DNA from: a virus
DNA length: 59,145 bases
Direction: 5' to 3' (one strand)
IMG/VR virus record: IMGVR_UViG_3300046660_000250
Location: 1-59,145 of that record
The notes below the pieces were generated by a model, which was given only the letters and a program-made list of their open reading frames with translations, searched no databases and had not been told where the DNA came from. This document shows positions 28,633-36,723 of the stretch, in pieces; the first letter of the stretch is position 1, and each line of letters opens with the position of its first letter. The translations under genes and the position numbers were made by a program.

Positions 28633-28961
28633 GCTTCCTCCTTCGCCTCCGCCACAAGGCGGGTTGTCTCTGCGATGAACTCGATTGCCTGCGCGGCGTT
28701 GACTTTCTTGTCCGTCGCCCCCACCCAGGGGGCCCCGGTCGATGTCCAGTAGTGAGCGGGTTTGCCCTCTATGGCGCTGATCGACAGGACTCGAAAGTCC
28801 GTGTACGTCGGGGCCCCCCACCACAGTTCGGGGACGTAGTCCGGCGTCGCCCGAACGATCGGCTCTGCAGGCGCGAAGACGCCCCGAGCCGTCGGCTTCC
28901 ACCCGTGCTCTTTCAGTGCCGTCACGACGTCGGCCAGCGCCACTCGCGTCTGTCTCGCCAC
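28629..28961 (-). CDS. Hypothetical protein
   Basis: A 110-residue protein (LADVVTALKEHGWKPTARGV; ELWWGAPTYTDFRVL), GTG start behind GAGGAAATGAC. First gene of a run of eleven tightly overlapping genes ending near 26.2 kb. Not recognised. Confidence 0.65.
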   Translation of the reverse strand: MARQTRVALADVVTALKEHGWKPTARGVFAPAEPIVRATPDYVPELWWGAPTYTDFRVLSISAIEGKPAHYWTSTGAPWVGATDKKVNAAQAIEFIAETTRLVAEAKEEA

Positions 28962-28992
28962 GTCATTTCCTCTCGTGTGGTTACACGCCGAA

Positions 28993-29021
28993 AGCCCCCG
29001 GCGCCGAAGCAGCCGGGGGCT
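28993..29021 (-). terminator. Terminator after 29043-29222
   Basis: AGCCCCCGGC and GCCGGGGGCT form ten pairs around CGCCGAAGCA-type loop bases, and TTTCGG follows on the minus strand. Same type as 22568-22596. Confidence 0.8.
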
Positions 29022-29042
29022 AGGTTGTGCGTGTGGTTGGCG

Positions 29043-29222
29043 CTACCAGTACGTCGGACGCGGAAGGTCGATGTGGGTGATGTCCATGAACTCACCGCCC
29101 ACCACGTGGTTCAGATCCATCTTCGAAATCGGGACGCCGTGCGTGTTGTCCAGCTCGAACCCCTCGTCCGCAGCCGCCTTGATCGCGGCCTCGATGGCGC
29201 GGGCGTGCTCTTCCAGGGTCAT
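29043..29222 (-). CDS. Hypothetical protein
   Basis: A 59-residue acidic protein (MTLEEHARAIEAAIKAAADE; NHVVGGEFMDITHIDL). The ATG at 29222 follows GAGGAGGGCGC. It ends just before the terminator. Confidence 0.6.
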   Translation of the reverse strand: MTLEEHARAIEAAIKAAADEGFELDNTHGVPISKMDLNHVVGGEFMDITHIDLPRPTYW

Positions 29223-29231
29223 GCGCCCTCC

Positions 29232-29318
29232 TCAGTGATTCGGCCCCGGACACTGGCTCCGGTGACAGCCGTGGGTGTGGCAGTAGTCGGGGCTACGCTG
29301 CTCCTCTTCCGTTGCCAC
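29232..29318 (-). CDS. 28-residue Cys/His mini-protein
   Basis: The GTG overlaps the TAG of the lipoprotein gene. It ends CHTHGCHRSQCPGPNH, a tight Cys/His zinc-knuckle pattern, which argues for a real mini-protein despite the size. Confidence 0.45.
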   Translation of the reverse strand: MATEEEQRSPDYCHTHGCHRSQCPGPNH

Positions 29319-29536
29319 TAGCGCCGTCTCCCCACTCTCGACGGAGCGCGGTAAGCGGGCGACTTGGGCTTCACGGTGCGTGACTTCGATGTCTTCGGGT
29401 GCTTCGCGTGCGGGTGGTCGATGTCGACCTCGTAGCACGTCGACGGGGATGGAGTGGCGTCCCCGCAGGCACTCAGGAGCAGCAGCGCAGCCACGAGGAG
29501 CAGCGCCCACGGCCATAGATGCGTCAGTCGTTTCAC
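29318..29536 (-). CDS. Small lipoprotein
   Basis: A 72-residue protein. KRLTHLWPW leads into ALLLVAALLLLSAC, a signal peptide with lipobox LLSAC. The mature part is short and basic (HPHAKHPKTSKSRTVKPKS). The GTG start sits behind GGGGAGACT. Candidate for a lysis accessory or envelope-stress protein. No homologue recognised. Confidence 0.65.
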   Translation of the reverse strand: MKRLTHLWPWALLLVAALLLLSACGDATPSPSTCYEVDIDHPHAKHPKTSKSRTVKPKSPAYRAPSRVGRRR

Positions 29537-29560
29537 AGTCTCCCCTTCACGGCATGCGAA

Positions 29561-29587
29561 GCGGGGCGCCCGATGTGGACGCCCCGC
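29561..29587 (-). terminator. Hairpin between membrane protein and lipoprotein genes
   Basis: GCGGGGCG and CGCCCCGC pair around CCCGATGTGGA. It lies 15 bases after the 29602-29889 stop on the minus strand. Confidence 0.65.
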
Positions 29588-29601
29588 GTGTGTGGTTGGC
29601 G

Positions 29602-29889
29602 CTACTTGCGGAACTTCTTCGTGACCAGTGCCAGAGCGTCCGCGCCCAGCGTCAGGAGGAGCGTCGTCCCGTAGCCGATCGCCGGCACCGCAGGCGCGAA
29701 GCCGTGCACGGCACCGACGGCCAGCATGAGGACGAAGGCCACGACCGGGAGGAGAGCCAGCGCCCCGCCGAGCCGTGCGCATCCGGCCTGGACCGCTTCC
29801 GTCTGCTTCTCCTCCGCCCGCTGCCTGCGGAACTCCGCGGCAGTCGAAGGGATGCCCGTTGGGGGCCACGTGCCTATGTCCAGTCTCAT
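29602..29889 (-). CDS. Small membrane protein
   Basis: A 95-residue protein. A charged N-terminal half (AAEFRRQRAEEKQTEAVQAG) is followed by two membrane helices (ALALLPVVAFVLMLAVGAV; TTLLLTLGADALALV) and a KKFRK tail. A typical small phage membrane protein. Function unknown. Confidence 0.7.
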   Translation of the reverse strand: MRLDIGTWPPTGIPSTAAEFRRQRAEEKQTEAVQAGCARLGGALALLPVVAFVLMLAVGAVHGFAPAVPAIGYGTTLLLTLGADALALVTKKFRK

Positions 29890-30212
29890 TCGCTCTCCCC
29901 CATCAGGAACCGCGCGAAGCGGTCGACTGCCTGGACCTTGTCGGACAGCTTCACGCCGTCCTGGAATCCACGGCCGTTGGTGCTCATGGCCTCGACGTGC
30001 TCACGCGCGGCCGTCAGTGCGTCGATGCGTGTGATGCCGCCCTCCACGTTGGTGTTCTCCGCGGGACGAGGACGTGTCGCCCCCTTCAACGACTGAACCT
30101 CCTCGACGAGGGCCTCCAGGAGATCCGCCACAGCCGGCGGGACCTCCGCGTCGTTGGTCCAGTCGACGACGCCAGCGCTCCGGAAGTCGCTCAGCTTGTC
30201 TTCGAGGCTCAT
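29886..30212 (-). CDS. Hypothetical protein
   Basis: A 108-residue acidic protein with a helical start (MSLEDKLSDFRSAGVVDWTN; ADLLEALVEEVQSLKG) and closing DRFARFLMGESE. Coupled to the HNH gene by ATGA. Not recognised. Confidence 0.7.
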   Translation of the reverse strand: MSLEDKLSDFRSAGVVDWTNDAEVPPAVADLLEALVEEVQSLKGATRPRPAENTNVEGGITRIDALTAAREHVEAMSTNGRGFQDGVKLSDKVQAVDRFARFLMGESE

Positions 30213-30640
30213 TCGCTCTCCCCCTTCAGTCGCGCTACCTCACGCTTTCGGTTCCGATCACACGCTCGGCAGAACCGGCTGCCTCGGTACCGGTAGGTGT
30301 TTGCGTCGCTGTACAAATGCCTGTTGCGGCACCGGTCCCGAAGGGACTGCGCCTTACCAGTCTGCCCCCGCCTGATGTTCTCCCCTGGGGTGACGGCCTC
30401 CAGATGGTCAGGTCGCACGCAAGCGCGGTTCCGGCATAGATGGTCTACGTGGTAGCCGTCAGGGATCGTGCCCTCGGTCAGTGCGTACACCACGCGGTGC
30501 GCAAGCTGCTTACGACCGTCAAGCCGGAAATGACCGTAACCGCCCTTGTCTAGGGCGCCCGTCCACCTCATGCATCCGTCAAGGCGGTCAGGCAGGCACA
30601 CTTTCGCCCAAAGTCGGCCGTGCACGTCTCCCGAACTCAC
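30209..30640 (-). CDS. HNH endonuclease
   Basis: A 143-residue HNH nuclease of the AP2/HNH_3 type. GYGHFRLDGRKQLAHRVVYA and YHVDHLCRNRACVRPDHLEAV give the His-Asn-His core and the Cys pair. CRACDRNRKRE near the end gives a second Cys site. It shares the closing RLKGESE/MGESE-type ending with its neighbour. Likely a mobile endonuclease inserted between early genes. Confidence 0.85.
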   Translation of the reverse strand: MSSGDVHGRLWAKVCLPDRLDGCMRWTGALDKGGYGHFRLDGRKQLAHRVVYALTEGTIPDGYHVDHLCRNRACVRPDHLEAVTPGENIRRGQTGKAQSLRDRCRNRHLYSDANTYRYRGSRFCRACDRNRKREVARLKGESE

Positions 30641-31440
30641 GCGGCACGCCGCTGCGTCCCGGTGACCATCTCCCCGCCGGATGCTATGGGCCGTCCGACG
30701 ACGCCACGCTTACCGCCCGACTCCCACGTGAATACGCCGCGCAGGTGCAGGAAGGTCTCATACACCTCTCGGTCGCACTTCACGGGTACGAACTGCCAGC
30801 CTTCGGGGCGTACGTGGAGAACGGCTCCGCCGGCCATGGGTGGGACGTCGATGGAGGATCCGTCCGACGCCGTGATGATGCGGTCCGCGTACCGGTAGGC
30901 CGAGAGCTGCAGCGCCACGGAGTCGTAGACGCTCTTGCTCGTCTTCCAGTCGAGGACAACCGTCTCTCCGTCGACGACCGCGATCGCGTCGAAAGAGCCG
31001 GCGTACCGATGGGTGTCGGACCAGACCGTCTCTTCGAGGTAGAGGAACTCCGGCTGAACCTCCTGGAGGAACTCCGCAAACCACCTGACGTGGGGCTTCA
31101 CGTCCACGTGCACATGGCGCGTGTTGATCGTCTCGCCGCGCGCCATGCGCTCGAAGAGGTCGTGAGCCGCAGACCCCAAGTCACTAGCGGCAGTCGACTT
31201 CCGTCGGTGCGCGTTCTTCAGGTAGTCGATCGCACCCTTCGGGTCGCGCTTGATCAGCTCGGAGACGATGTCCCAGTTGTTGACGGCCGCCTCCGCGGCC
31301 TCCTTCGCTGCCCAGAAGGTGAGGAAGTCCTTCGGGAGCATGCCGCCGACGCTCGTCACACCAGGTACCTTGATCGCCCCGTCGTCGGGGTCGATGTAGA
31401 AACGGGATCCGCCCCGCTTGATCGTGCTTACTCCAGCCAT
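30637..31440 (-). CDS. PD-(D/E)XK nuclease (RecB/Cas4-like)
   Basis: A 267-residue exonuclease-type protein. DLGSAAHDLFERMARGE has the conserved His. GSFDAIAVVDGETVVLDWKTSK gives the D...DxK catalytic core. VALQLSAYRYADRI is the QxxxY motif of RecB-family nucleases. It would process DNA ends in phage recombination or degrade host DNA. Promoter element B5 lies 35 bases upstream. The ATG is behind GCAGGAGGCC. Confidence 0.88.
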   Translation of the reverse strand: MAGVSTIKRGGSRFYIDPDDGAIKVPGVTSVGGMLPKDFLTFWAAKEAAEAAVNNWDIVSELIKRDPKGAIDYLKNAHRRKSTAASDLGSAAHDLFERMARGETINTRHVHVDVKPHVRWFAEFLQEVQPEFLYLEETVWSDTHRYAGSFDAIAVVDGETVVLDWKTSKSVYDSVALQLSAYRYADRIITASDGSSIDVPPMAGGAVLHVRPEGWQFVPVKCDREVYETFLHLRGVFTWESGGKRGVVGRPIASGGEMVTGTQRRAA

Positions 31441-31474
31441 GCGGCCTCCTGCGTCGCTTCGTGCTTACACAGGA

Positions 31475-31503
31475 GTTATGGGGCGCAGGCTGCAGGATGT
31501 GAC
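31475..31503 (-). promoter_or_regulatory. Promoter-like element, family B, copy 5
   Basis: GTCACA, 17 bases ending GCGCCC, CATAAC on the minus strand. Upstream of the RecB-like gene and downstream of hairpin copy 2. Confidence 0.65.
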
Positions 31504-31560
31504 GCGGGACTTCGGGGAGCTTCCGCCTCCTCCCCCGGCGGTCAGAGTGCACGCCAAAAC

Positions 31561-31633
31561 GCCAAACTAACCCCCCTTTTCACTTCTCTCTATAACGCGT
31601 TAGAGAGAGTTAGAAATAAGGGGTTAGTTTGGC
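31561..31633. repeat. 73-bp AT-rich inverted repeat, copy 2
   Basis: The arms begin GCCAAACTAACCCC on both sides and meet at AACGCG. Sequence, centre and the following CACTTTGGACC match copy 1 at 2249-2323, while the stems differ in detail. It lies 48 bases after the stop of 31682-32452 and 58 bases before family B copy 5. No DnaA boxes flank this copy. Confidence 0.8.
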
Positions 31634-31681
31634 ACTTTGGACCAGCAGGAGGACGAGGAGGCGCGCGACGTCGAGGGGCGG

Positions 31682-32452
31682 TTAGGCTCCTGAGCTGGGC
31701 TTTTTCGTGTGCCGGCGCAGTCGGGTGATGGCCTTCTGGAGGGCGGCTAGCTCCTCGTCCAGTTTGGCGCGCTGCCCGTCGGTCATGTGCGTGTCGACAA
31801 CGCTTGTGTCGATCTGCCCCACAATGTTCCCTGCGACGTGGGCCAGCCGGAGATGATCGGCCGTCGCCCTCACGACCATGCCGGCGCTGCCGCCTTGCTC
31901 GGGGACGCGCTCCTCCGCCTTCGTCCCCTTTTTATCCGGCTTCGACGGCTTCGCTGGGGTGGAGACTTCGGCAGCCGTGCTCACCTTGACGGCAGCCAGT
32001 AGCGCGGAGTTCGTCGCCCTGATGTCTTGCTGCCGCTCCAGCGGCGAAGTGTCGAGTAGCTCCAGCGCGTTCAGCTCACGCGGCGTCAACTGGCGTCGCA
32101 AGCCGTTGCCCACGTGATAGCGCACGGTCGCCTGTAGCCTCGTCAGTTTGTCGCCCTTGACGCCCGACAACCGGTACACCTCTGACGCCACTTGACGGTA
32201 CGGGTATGTCCTGCCGAGCCAGTCACCGTGTTGCCTGCGGAGCGCCAGGAGCACCGTCGCGATGTTCATCGCAAGGATGGTTGGCTTGTCCTCGATGGCT
32301 GCGTACTCGCGGGCGTAGGCTGCACCGCGCGCAACGAGCTGTGCCTCCGACTCGTCCTGGATATCTTCGAGCCGTAGCGTGGGCAGGCCTTCGACGTCGA
32401 CGGGCGCCACGTCGTCCACGCTTGTGCGGGCGACATCCTTAGGGCTCATCAT
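31682..32452 (-). CDS. Hypothetical helical protein, possible DNA-binding
   Basis: A 256-residue, mostly helical protein. LRRQHGDWLGRTYPYRQVASEVYRLSGVKGDKLTRLQATVRYHVGN looks like a winged-helix region. A Lys/Pro linker (KPSKPDKKGTK) leads to a C-terminal helical bundle (LDEELAALQKAITRLRRHTKK) suited to dimerisation. I do not recognise a family. It is encoded immediately upstream of the long inverted repeat and could act on that site, on the model of replication initiator/partition pairs. That idea rests on position only. Confidence 0.65.
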   Translation of the reverse strand: MMSPKDVARTSVDDVAPVDVEGLPTLRLEDIQDESEAQLVARGAAYAREYAAIEDKPTILAMNIATVLLALRRQHGDWLGRTYPYRQVASEVYRLSGVKGDKLTRLQATVRYHVGNGLRRQLTPRELNALELLDTSPLERQQDIRATNSALLAAVKVSTAAEVSTPAKPSKPDKKGTKAEERVPEQGGSAGMVVRATADHLRLAHVAGNIVGQIDTSVVDTHMTDGQRAKLDEELAALQKAITRLRRHTKKPSSGA

Positions 32453-32542
32453 GACCTCTCGAAGACACGCATGGCTGGTTTGGGCAGAGTACCGTGAAGC
32501 ACTGACTTGCGACAGACCTTACCCCACGGTAGCTCTCCTTGA

Positions 32543-33166
32543 TCACTCCGCCTGGAACTCCGAGTGGCAGACACCGCAAACGATCGGTCCTAGTGCGGCA
32601 ATGGTTTTACCGACTCGCACCTTCCGCGGCGGGTCGCATCTGCACTGTAACGTCAAACGTCCCCGGCTCTCCGTGACGGGGGCTGGGACGCTCAGGTGCG
32701 GAAGGATGGTGGGGATGGTTTCCCTCAGTACTTCGACGTCAGCGGCGAACCTGGCGCGCGCCTCGTCGCTCAGTACCGGACTGTCGTAGCCACGTCCTTT
32801 GACGCGCTCCGTGTCGGCCGGCCACTGGAGGCCGACCTCCTCCGCAGCCGCCAGGTAAGAGCCGTTGTGGTAGACACCGCGCATGGTCGTGTCTTTGACG
32901 TCCCGTCTCCAGCACAGAATGTGTGCGGCCTCGTGGAGGACGAACTCCACGGTGGCTTCCGCGCCTGCCTGAAGGACTGCAGCGCTGACGACGAGGCCGG
33001 AGACTGATCCGTCGGCGTCCGGCGTCCATCTCTCCGGCCCGTGGTCCTGGCGCAGGGGTGTCGGAGAGATGGCGGGTCGGACCATAGGTAGATCAGGAAT
33101 ACCCTCTCTTAGTCGCTCCCATAGCGTGGTCAGCGCCTGGAGTAGAGGGCCGGGTGAGGTCGGCAT
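32543..33166 (-). CDS. SprT-like zinc metalloprotease
   Basis: A 207-residue protein with the zinc protease motif HEAAH (EFVLHEAAHILCWRRDVKD), a downstream YHNGSYLAAAEEVGL, and a C-terminal zinc ribbon (LQCRCDPPRK ... CGVCHSE). This is the SprT/Spartan-like layout common in actinobacterial phages, proposed to act on DNA-protein crosslinks. A consensus -10 box (TATACT, 33178-33173) ends six bases before the ATG at 33166, so the mRNA is probably leaderless. Confidence 0.82.
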   Translation of the reverse strand: MPTSPGPLLQALTTLWERLREGIPDLPMVRPAISPTPLRQDHGPERWTPDADGSVSGLVVSAAVLQAGAEATVEFVLHEAAHILCWRRDVKDTTMRGVYHNGSYLAAAEEVGLQWPADTERVKGRGYDSPVLSDEARARFAADVEVLRETIPTILPHLSVPAPVTESRGRLTLQCRCDPPRKVRVGKTIAALGPIVCGVCHSEFQAE

Positions 33167-33172
33167 GCCGGG

Positions 33173-33197
33173 AGTATAGGGGTTATGTCGGTCACCC
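33173..33197 (-). promoter_or_regulatory. Promoter of SprT-like gene with CATAAC element
   Basis: Minus strand: GGGGTGACCGACATAAC, then CCCC, then TATACT, a near-perfect -10 box. It shares the CATAAC block and preceding GGT(G)ACCG-type bases with family A. The start codon lies where the transcript start is expected. Confidence 0.6.
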
Positions 33198-33254
33198 CAC
33201 CTATGGATGTGCAGTACATCCGTAAAGCGATTCACGGACCTCAAAACGCAAAAA

Positions 33255-33286
33255 GCCCCCGTCTTCCCAGGTGGGAGGACGGGGGC
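33255..33286 (-). terminator. Intrinsic terminator with T run
   Basis: GCCCCCGTC pairs with GACGGGGGC, and the minus strand continues TTTTTGCGTTTTG. It is the clearest classical terminator in the window, downstream of 33372-33614. Confidence 0.9.
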
Positions 33287-33371
33287 CAGGGGTCTAGACA
33301 CGTGGTGCCGGTTTCATCACAGCGGGAAAGTTGAACACTCCTCCCCTTCTGTACGTACGCGCATGCGCTGC

Positions 33372-33614
33372 CTAGGCGGGAGTGACTCGCGCTCTCGTCG
33401 ACTCACCGACGGCGATGGGGAGCGCCGCGACGCCGATACTGGCGATCGTCTGCGCAACGTTCTGGTTGGCCAGGGCGGGGACGAGGAAGCCACCCGCGAT
33501 GATGAGCGACGTCAGAGCCGCCCGGAGGCGTACAGGCTCCGTCGCGGCGAACGTCTGCAGGGCCGCGCGGGCTCGCAGGGTGACCATGTGGAGGTACGTG
33601 ACGAGTGGTTCCAT
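33372..33614 (-). CDS. Small membrane protein
   Basis: An 80-residue protein. After an amphipathic start (MEPLVTYLHMVTLRARAALQ) come two membrane segments: LRAALTSLIIAGGFLVPAL, then VAQTIASIGVAALPIAV. The ATG follows AAAGGCACTC. It is the last gene of the kinase unit before a strong terminator. A second holin or a membrane inhibitor is possible. Confidence 0.65.
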   Translation of the reverse strand: MEPLVTYLHMVTLRARAALQTFAATEPVRLRAALTSLIIAGGFLVPALANQNVAQTIASIGVAALPIAVGESTRARVTPA

Positions 33615-33627
33615 GAGTGCCTTTCGG

Positions 33628-34233
33628 TTAGAGACGGGCGAAGTGGCGGACGGACTCAACGGCGTAGATCTCGTCCCAGATGCGTTCGAGCTGTTCGTCC
33701 AGGCGGGCAAGGTCGCCGTCGTTCTGGACCATGTAGCGCGCGTCCTCCGGCCCAAGGTCCCGCTCCGACTCGTGGTCGAGCTGCGGGATACCGGGGCGGT
33801 TGATGTGGATCAGGTGGAAGCCGGCGCGGACGAGGGAGGCCGCTTCGTTGCGGTACCGGACGTCGGTGATGACGACGGGGACGCCTTGCTCGTTGGCCTC
33901 CTGCGCCGTCGCCAGGGCGGCACGGAGCCAGATTTCCGGGTCCACGGCGCGCATGGCGGCTCCGAGGTACTGGAGGGTGCGGCGAACCTCGGGGATTTCC
34001 TTCGCTGCCTCCCACCCGCTCCACCGGACGAGGTCCGCCAGACGGCGAACTTCCGCAGCCTGGAAGCCGTAGACGTCGTACGGCGACAGGTCGATGATCG
34101 GGTCCAGATCGAGAGCCGCCTCCTTCAGCGGGTCCGCCAACGCCACGCGCCGGTAGCCGTGGCCGTCGACGAAGAACTTCCCCGCGGTGTCCTTGCCTGC
34201 CCTTGCGCGGCCGATGATGCCGATGTTGCCCAT
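33628..34233 (-). CDS. Deoxynucleoside monophosphate kinase-like protein
   Basis: A 201-residue P-loop kinase. MGNIGIIGRARAGKDTAGKF is the Walker A segment of phage dNMP kinases (GxxxAGKDT). YRRVALADPLKEAALDLDPI, RRTLQYLGAAMR and VVITDVRYRNEAASLV complete the family layout. It phosphorylates dNMPs for phage DNA synthesis. Family B copy 6 lies 33 bases upstream. Confidence 0.87.
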   Translation of the reverse strand: MGNIGIIGRARAGKDTAGKFFVDGHGYRRVALADPLKEAALDLDPIIDLSPYDVYGFQAAEVRRLADLVRWSGWEAAKEIPEVRRTLQYLGAAMRAVDPEIWLRAALATAQEANEQGVPVVITDVRYRNEAASLVRAGFHLIHINRPGIPQLDHESERDLGPEDARYMVQNDGDLARLDEQLERIWDEIYAVESVRHFARL

Positions 34234-34265
34234 GCCGTCCCCTTCCTCCGTGTGGTGACACAGAG

Positions 34266-34294
34266 GTAATGGGGCGCAGCAGCGGGGATGTGAC
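34266..34294 (-). promoter_or_regulatory. Promoter-like element, family B, copy 6
   Basis: GTCACA, 17 bases ending GCGCCC, CATTAC on the minus strand (one change from CATAAC). It marks the border between late virion genes and the early kinase unit. Confidence 0.6.
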
Positions 34295-34311
34295 GCGTAG
34301 GTCGGAAGATC

Positions 34312-36723
34312 TTAAGCAGGCTCTACCAGGTGCCAGTTGAACACCGACGTGTCAGACGCGTTGGAGGACGTGACAGTGAAGGACACTCCTGCGTTGATCG
34401 TGTAGGTGAGGTGCCCGAAGTTTGCGGCAGCTCCAGACACCCGCTGCAGGAAAATCCTCGTGGTGGACGTGACGCTGGTGTTGGCCACGGTCACGGTGCC
34501 AGCGGACAGGGTGGAAACGCCGAGGCGCGCGTTCGTGCCTTCCTTGATCGCCAGTCCGCCTCCCGCGGTGCCAGCGACGAGGCCCTTTGCAGTAGCCGTG
34601 AAGACGGTGATCTGTCCGTTCGCCTGCCCCGACCCTCCCATCAGGAAGAAGGAGTCAGTTTTGAGCGCCCCGGCGGCTGAGCGGTACAGGTTGGTGTCGC
34701 GGGTGACGTTGCCCGGACCCCACTCCAGCTTGCCGTCACTGTAGGAGCGGAACCGGTCGAATGCATCGCCAGTGACCAGCGCAGAATACGCAACGTTCGC
34801 AGCTCCGGCGAGGGCCGACCCAACAGTCCCCGCCATGGTGCCGCCGCTCGTCTGCAGAGCCCCGGTGATGCGGCTGTCGTTGCCTGCTGCGTAGGTACCG
34901 GCGGTGGTGCCCGCTACGGGGATCTGCCCAAACGCAGCCGCGTCGTTCGTCGCCGTGCCGTTGGCCAGGTTGGTCAGCTTGACTCCGCCCCACGGGACGT
35001 TGGCAGTAGGCGCCTGAAGCTGATCGATCCTCGGCAGCGACGTGGTGATGCCTGTACCCGTGACCGTCGTCCCGCGCTGGAAGACAGTATTGCCGCCTCC
35101 ATCGCGCCACCCGGACGAAACTCCGTTGATGTCGCCCGACGCGACTGACACATACGACGAGTTGGTTGCCGACACACCATACTGCGGGCTGAGGTTCCCC
35201 GACGTGCCGTCGTCGTCCCGCCCAGTGGTGATGACCACACCGTCAGCGATGACCTTCCGCGTCGTCCCGCTGACGTTCAGCCCCGCGTACCCGGCGGATG
35301 TACTGCTCTTACCGTCCCGCGTCATCCGGCAGCCGGACAGCACGATCGTACCGGTGTTGGTGGAGGAGGGGACGGAGAAGCCGTTCTGACCGCTTCGGTC
35401 GGTGGAGCAGCCAATGAATGTCTGCACGCCGGAGTTACCGGCGAGGTTGAATCCGTCCAAGGTGGACCACTCGGCTCGGCACGCGATCCAGGTGGTCCCG
35501 CTGCATCCGGCGATGTACCAGCCGAATCCGGAGCACCCGAGAACGTAGACGTTGATAAACGTCGAATCTGTCGAGTTGTTGAGCGCCAGGCCGTGCGACT
35601 TGCCCCATACGACGCTCACCCGGTCGAGGTTCAGACAGAAAGGTGCCTGCGGGCCCGACGGGACGCTGAGGTTGTAGGCAGTGTTGACGCCGACCCCGGT
35701 CACGTTGCGGATGGCAACGTCACGGATTATCGGGTTCTGTATCTGGCCCGTCATCCGGATTCCGTCGACGGCCGTGCCTACGGGGACGGCGGAGCCATCG
35801 ATGGTGAGTCGCTCGATCCGCTGCCACCCCGAGAGCCCGGAGTACCCGCCCATCTGCTGGTCAACTATCTCGATCACTGCCGAGCCAGTGAACCCAGGAA
35901 GTGGCTTGATAGCGGTCGCTGGAGCCGGCGCTCCTGGCTGTACTTCGCCGCTTCCGTGCGCGCCCATGAGCGTCACTTCCGGCGGCACTCGCAGGGGCGC
36001 ACTCGTCCTGACGACGCCCGCGGGGAGGTAGACGCGTCCGCCACGAGGTGCAGCGTTGAGCGCTCCCTGAATGACGGCCGTGTCGTCCGTCGTCCCGTCG
36101 ACCTTGGCGCCGATCGTCTTGACGTTCACCCCGTCAGTGACCCCGGGGAGTACCACGGCGCCCATCTGACCGTTGACGGAGCTGACGTTGCCCAGGACAA
36201 CGCCCGTCGATGGCCAGGTGCCGCCCGCCTTCGGGCCGTAGAGCGTCACGGCGCCGACAGTGGTGTCAACGTAGAAGTCAGCGTTTGCGCCAGTGGTGCC
36301 GGGCGGGGCACCGACGCCCGTGTAGATCTGCGAGCCGTCCTTGCCGGCCGGCCCCGTGACGACGACGTAGTCACCCTGGTCGGGGTCCGTCGGGGCGATG
36401 TCCGCCAGGTCGACGAGCGGCGTGACCGCAGGCAACTTGATTGCGAACGTCCGCCCGGTGGCATGTGCGAGCCGCTCGACTACCTGATAGGTCCAGTCGG
36501 ACGGCTGCGTCCCCGGGTCGTCGGTCGCTATCAGGGCGACGCTGAACGCTCCGCTCTCGTCCAGAGTGACAGACGCTGAACCAGCACTGATCGTGTCAGA
36601 GCCCGGGATCGTCAGGTGCGACGGAGGTTCGAACGTCAGGGTCCCCAGGAGGGGCGTTCCGTCCGGGCGGATGTACCGGCCCGTCAGAACTACGGTCGCG
36701 ATTCCGACTGGAATAGCAGGCAT
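34312..36723 (-). CDS. Tail fibre / spike with right-handed beta-helix
   Basis: An 803-residue virion protein. The N-terminal domain (1-140) has beta strands and attaches to the tail (GVATVVLTGRYIRPDGTPLL...). A short GPAGKDG collagen-like seam precedes GVNVKTIGAKVDGTTDDTAVIQGAL and a pectate-lyase-type parallel beta-helix (about 200-560). The C-terminal part has GTTAGTYAAGNDSRITGAL, typical of actinophage fibres, and a jelly-roll-like end (SVFNWHLVEPA). It is likely the host-receptor binder or a surface-glycan depolymerase. Last gene of the late operon. Confidence 0.82.
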   Translation of the reverse strand: MPAIPVGIATVVLTGRYIRPDGTPLLGTLTFEPPSHLTIPGSDTISAGSASVTLDESGAFSVALIATDDPGTQPSDWTYQVVERLAHATGRTFAIKLPAVTPLVDLADIAPTDPDQGDYVVVTGPAGKDGSQIYTGVGAPPGTTGANADFYVDTTVGAVTLYGPKAGGTWPSTGVVLGNVSSVNGQMGAVVLPGVTDGVNVKTIGAKVDGTTDDTAVIQGALNAAPRGGRVYLPAGVVRTSAPLRVPPEVTLMGAHGSGEVQPGAPAPATAIKPLPGFTGSAVIEIVDQQMGGYSGLSGWQRIERLTIDGSAVPVGTAVDGIRMTGQIQNPIIRDVAIRNVTGVGVNTAYNLSVPSGPQAPFCLNLDRVSVVWGKSHGLALNNSTDSTFINVYVLGCSGFGWYIAGCSGTTWIACRAEWSTLDGFNLAGNSGVQTFIGCSTDRSGQNGFSVPSSTNTGTIVLSGCRMTRDGKSSTSAGYAGLNVSGTTRKVIADGVVITTGRDDDGTSGNLSPQYGVSATNSSYVSVASGDINGVSSGWRDGGGNTVFQRGTTVTGTGITTSLPRIDQLQAPTANVPWGGVKLTNLANGTATNDAAAFGQIPVAGTTAGTYAAGNDSRITGALQTSGGTMAGTVGSALAGAANVAYSALVTGDAFDRFRSYSDGKLEWGPGNVTRDTNLYRSAAGALKTDSFFLMGGSGQANGQITVFTATAKGLVAGTAGGGLAIKEGTNARLGVSTLSAGTVTVANTSVTSTTRIFLQRVSGAAANFGHLTYTINAGVSFTVTSSNASDTSVFNWHLVEPA

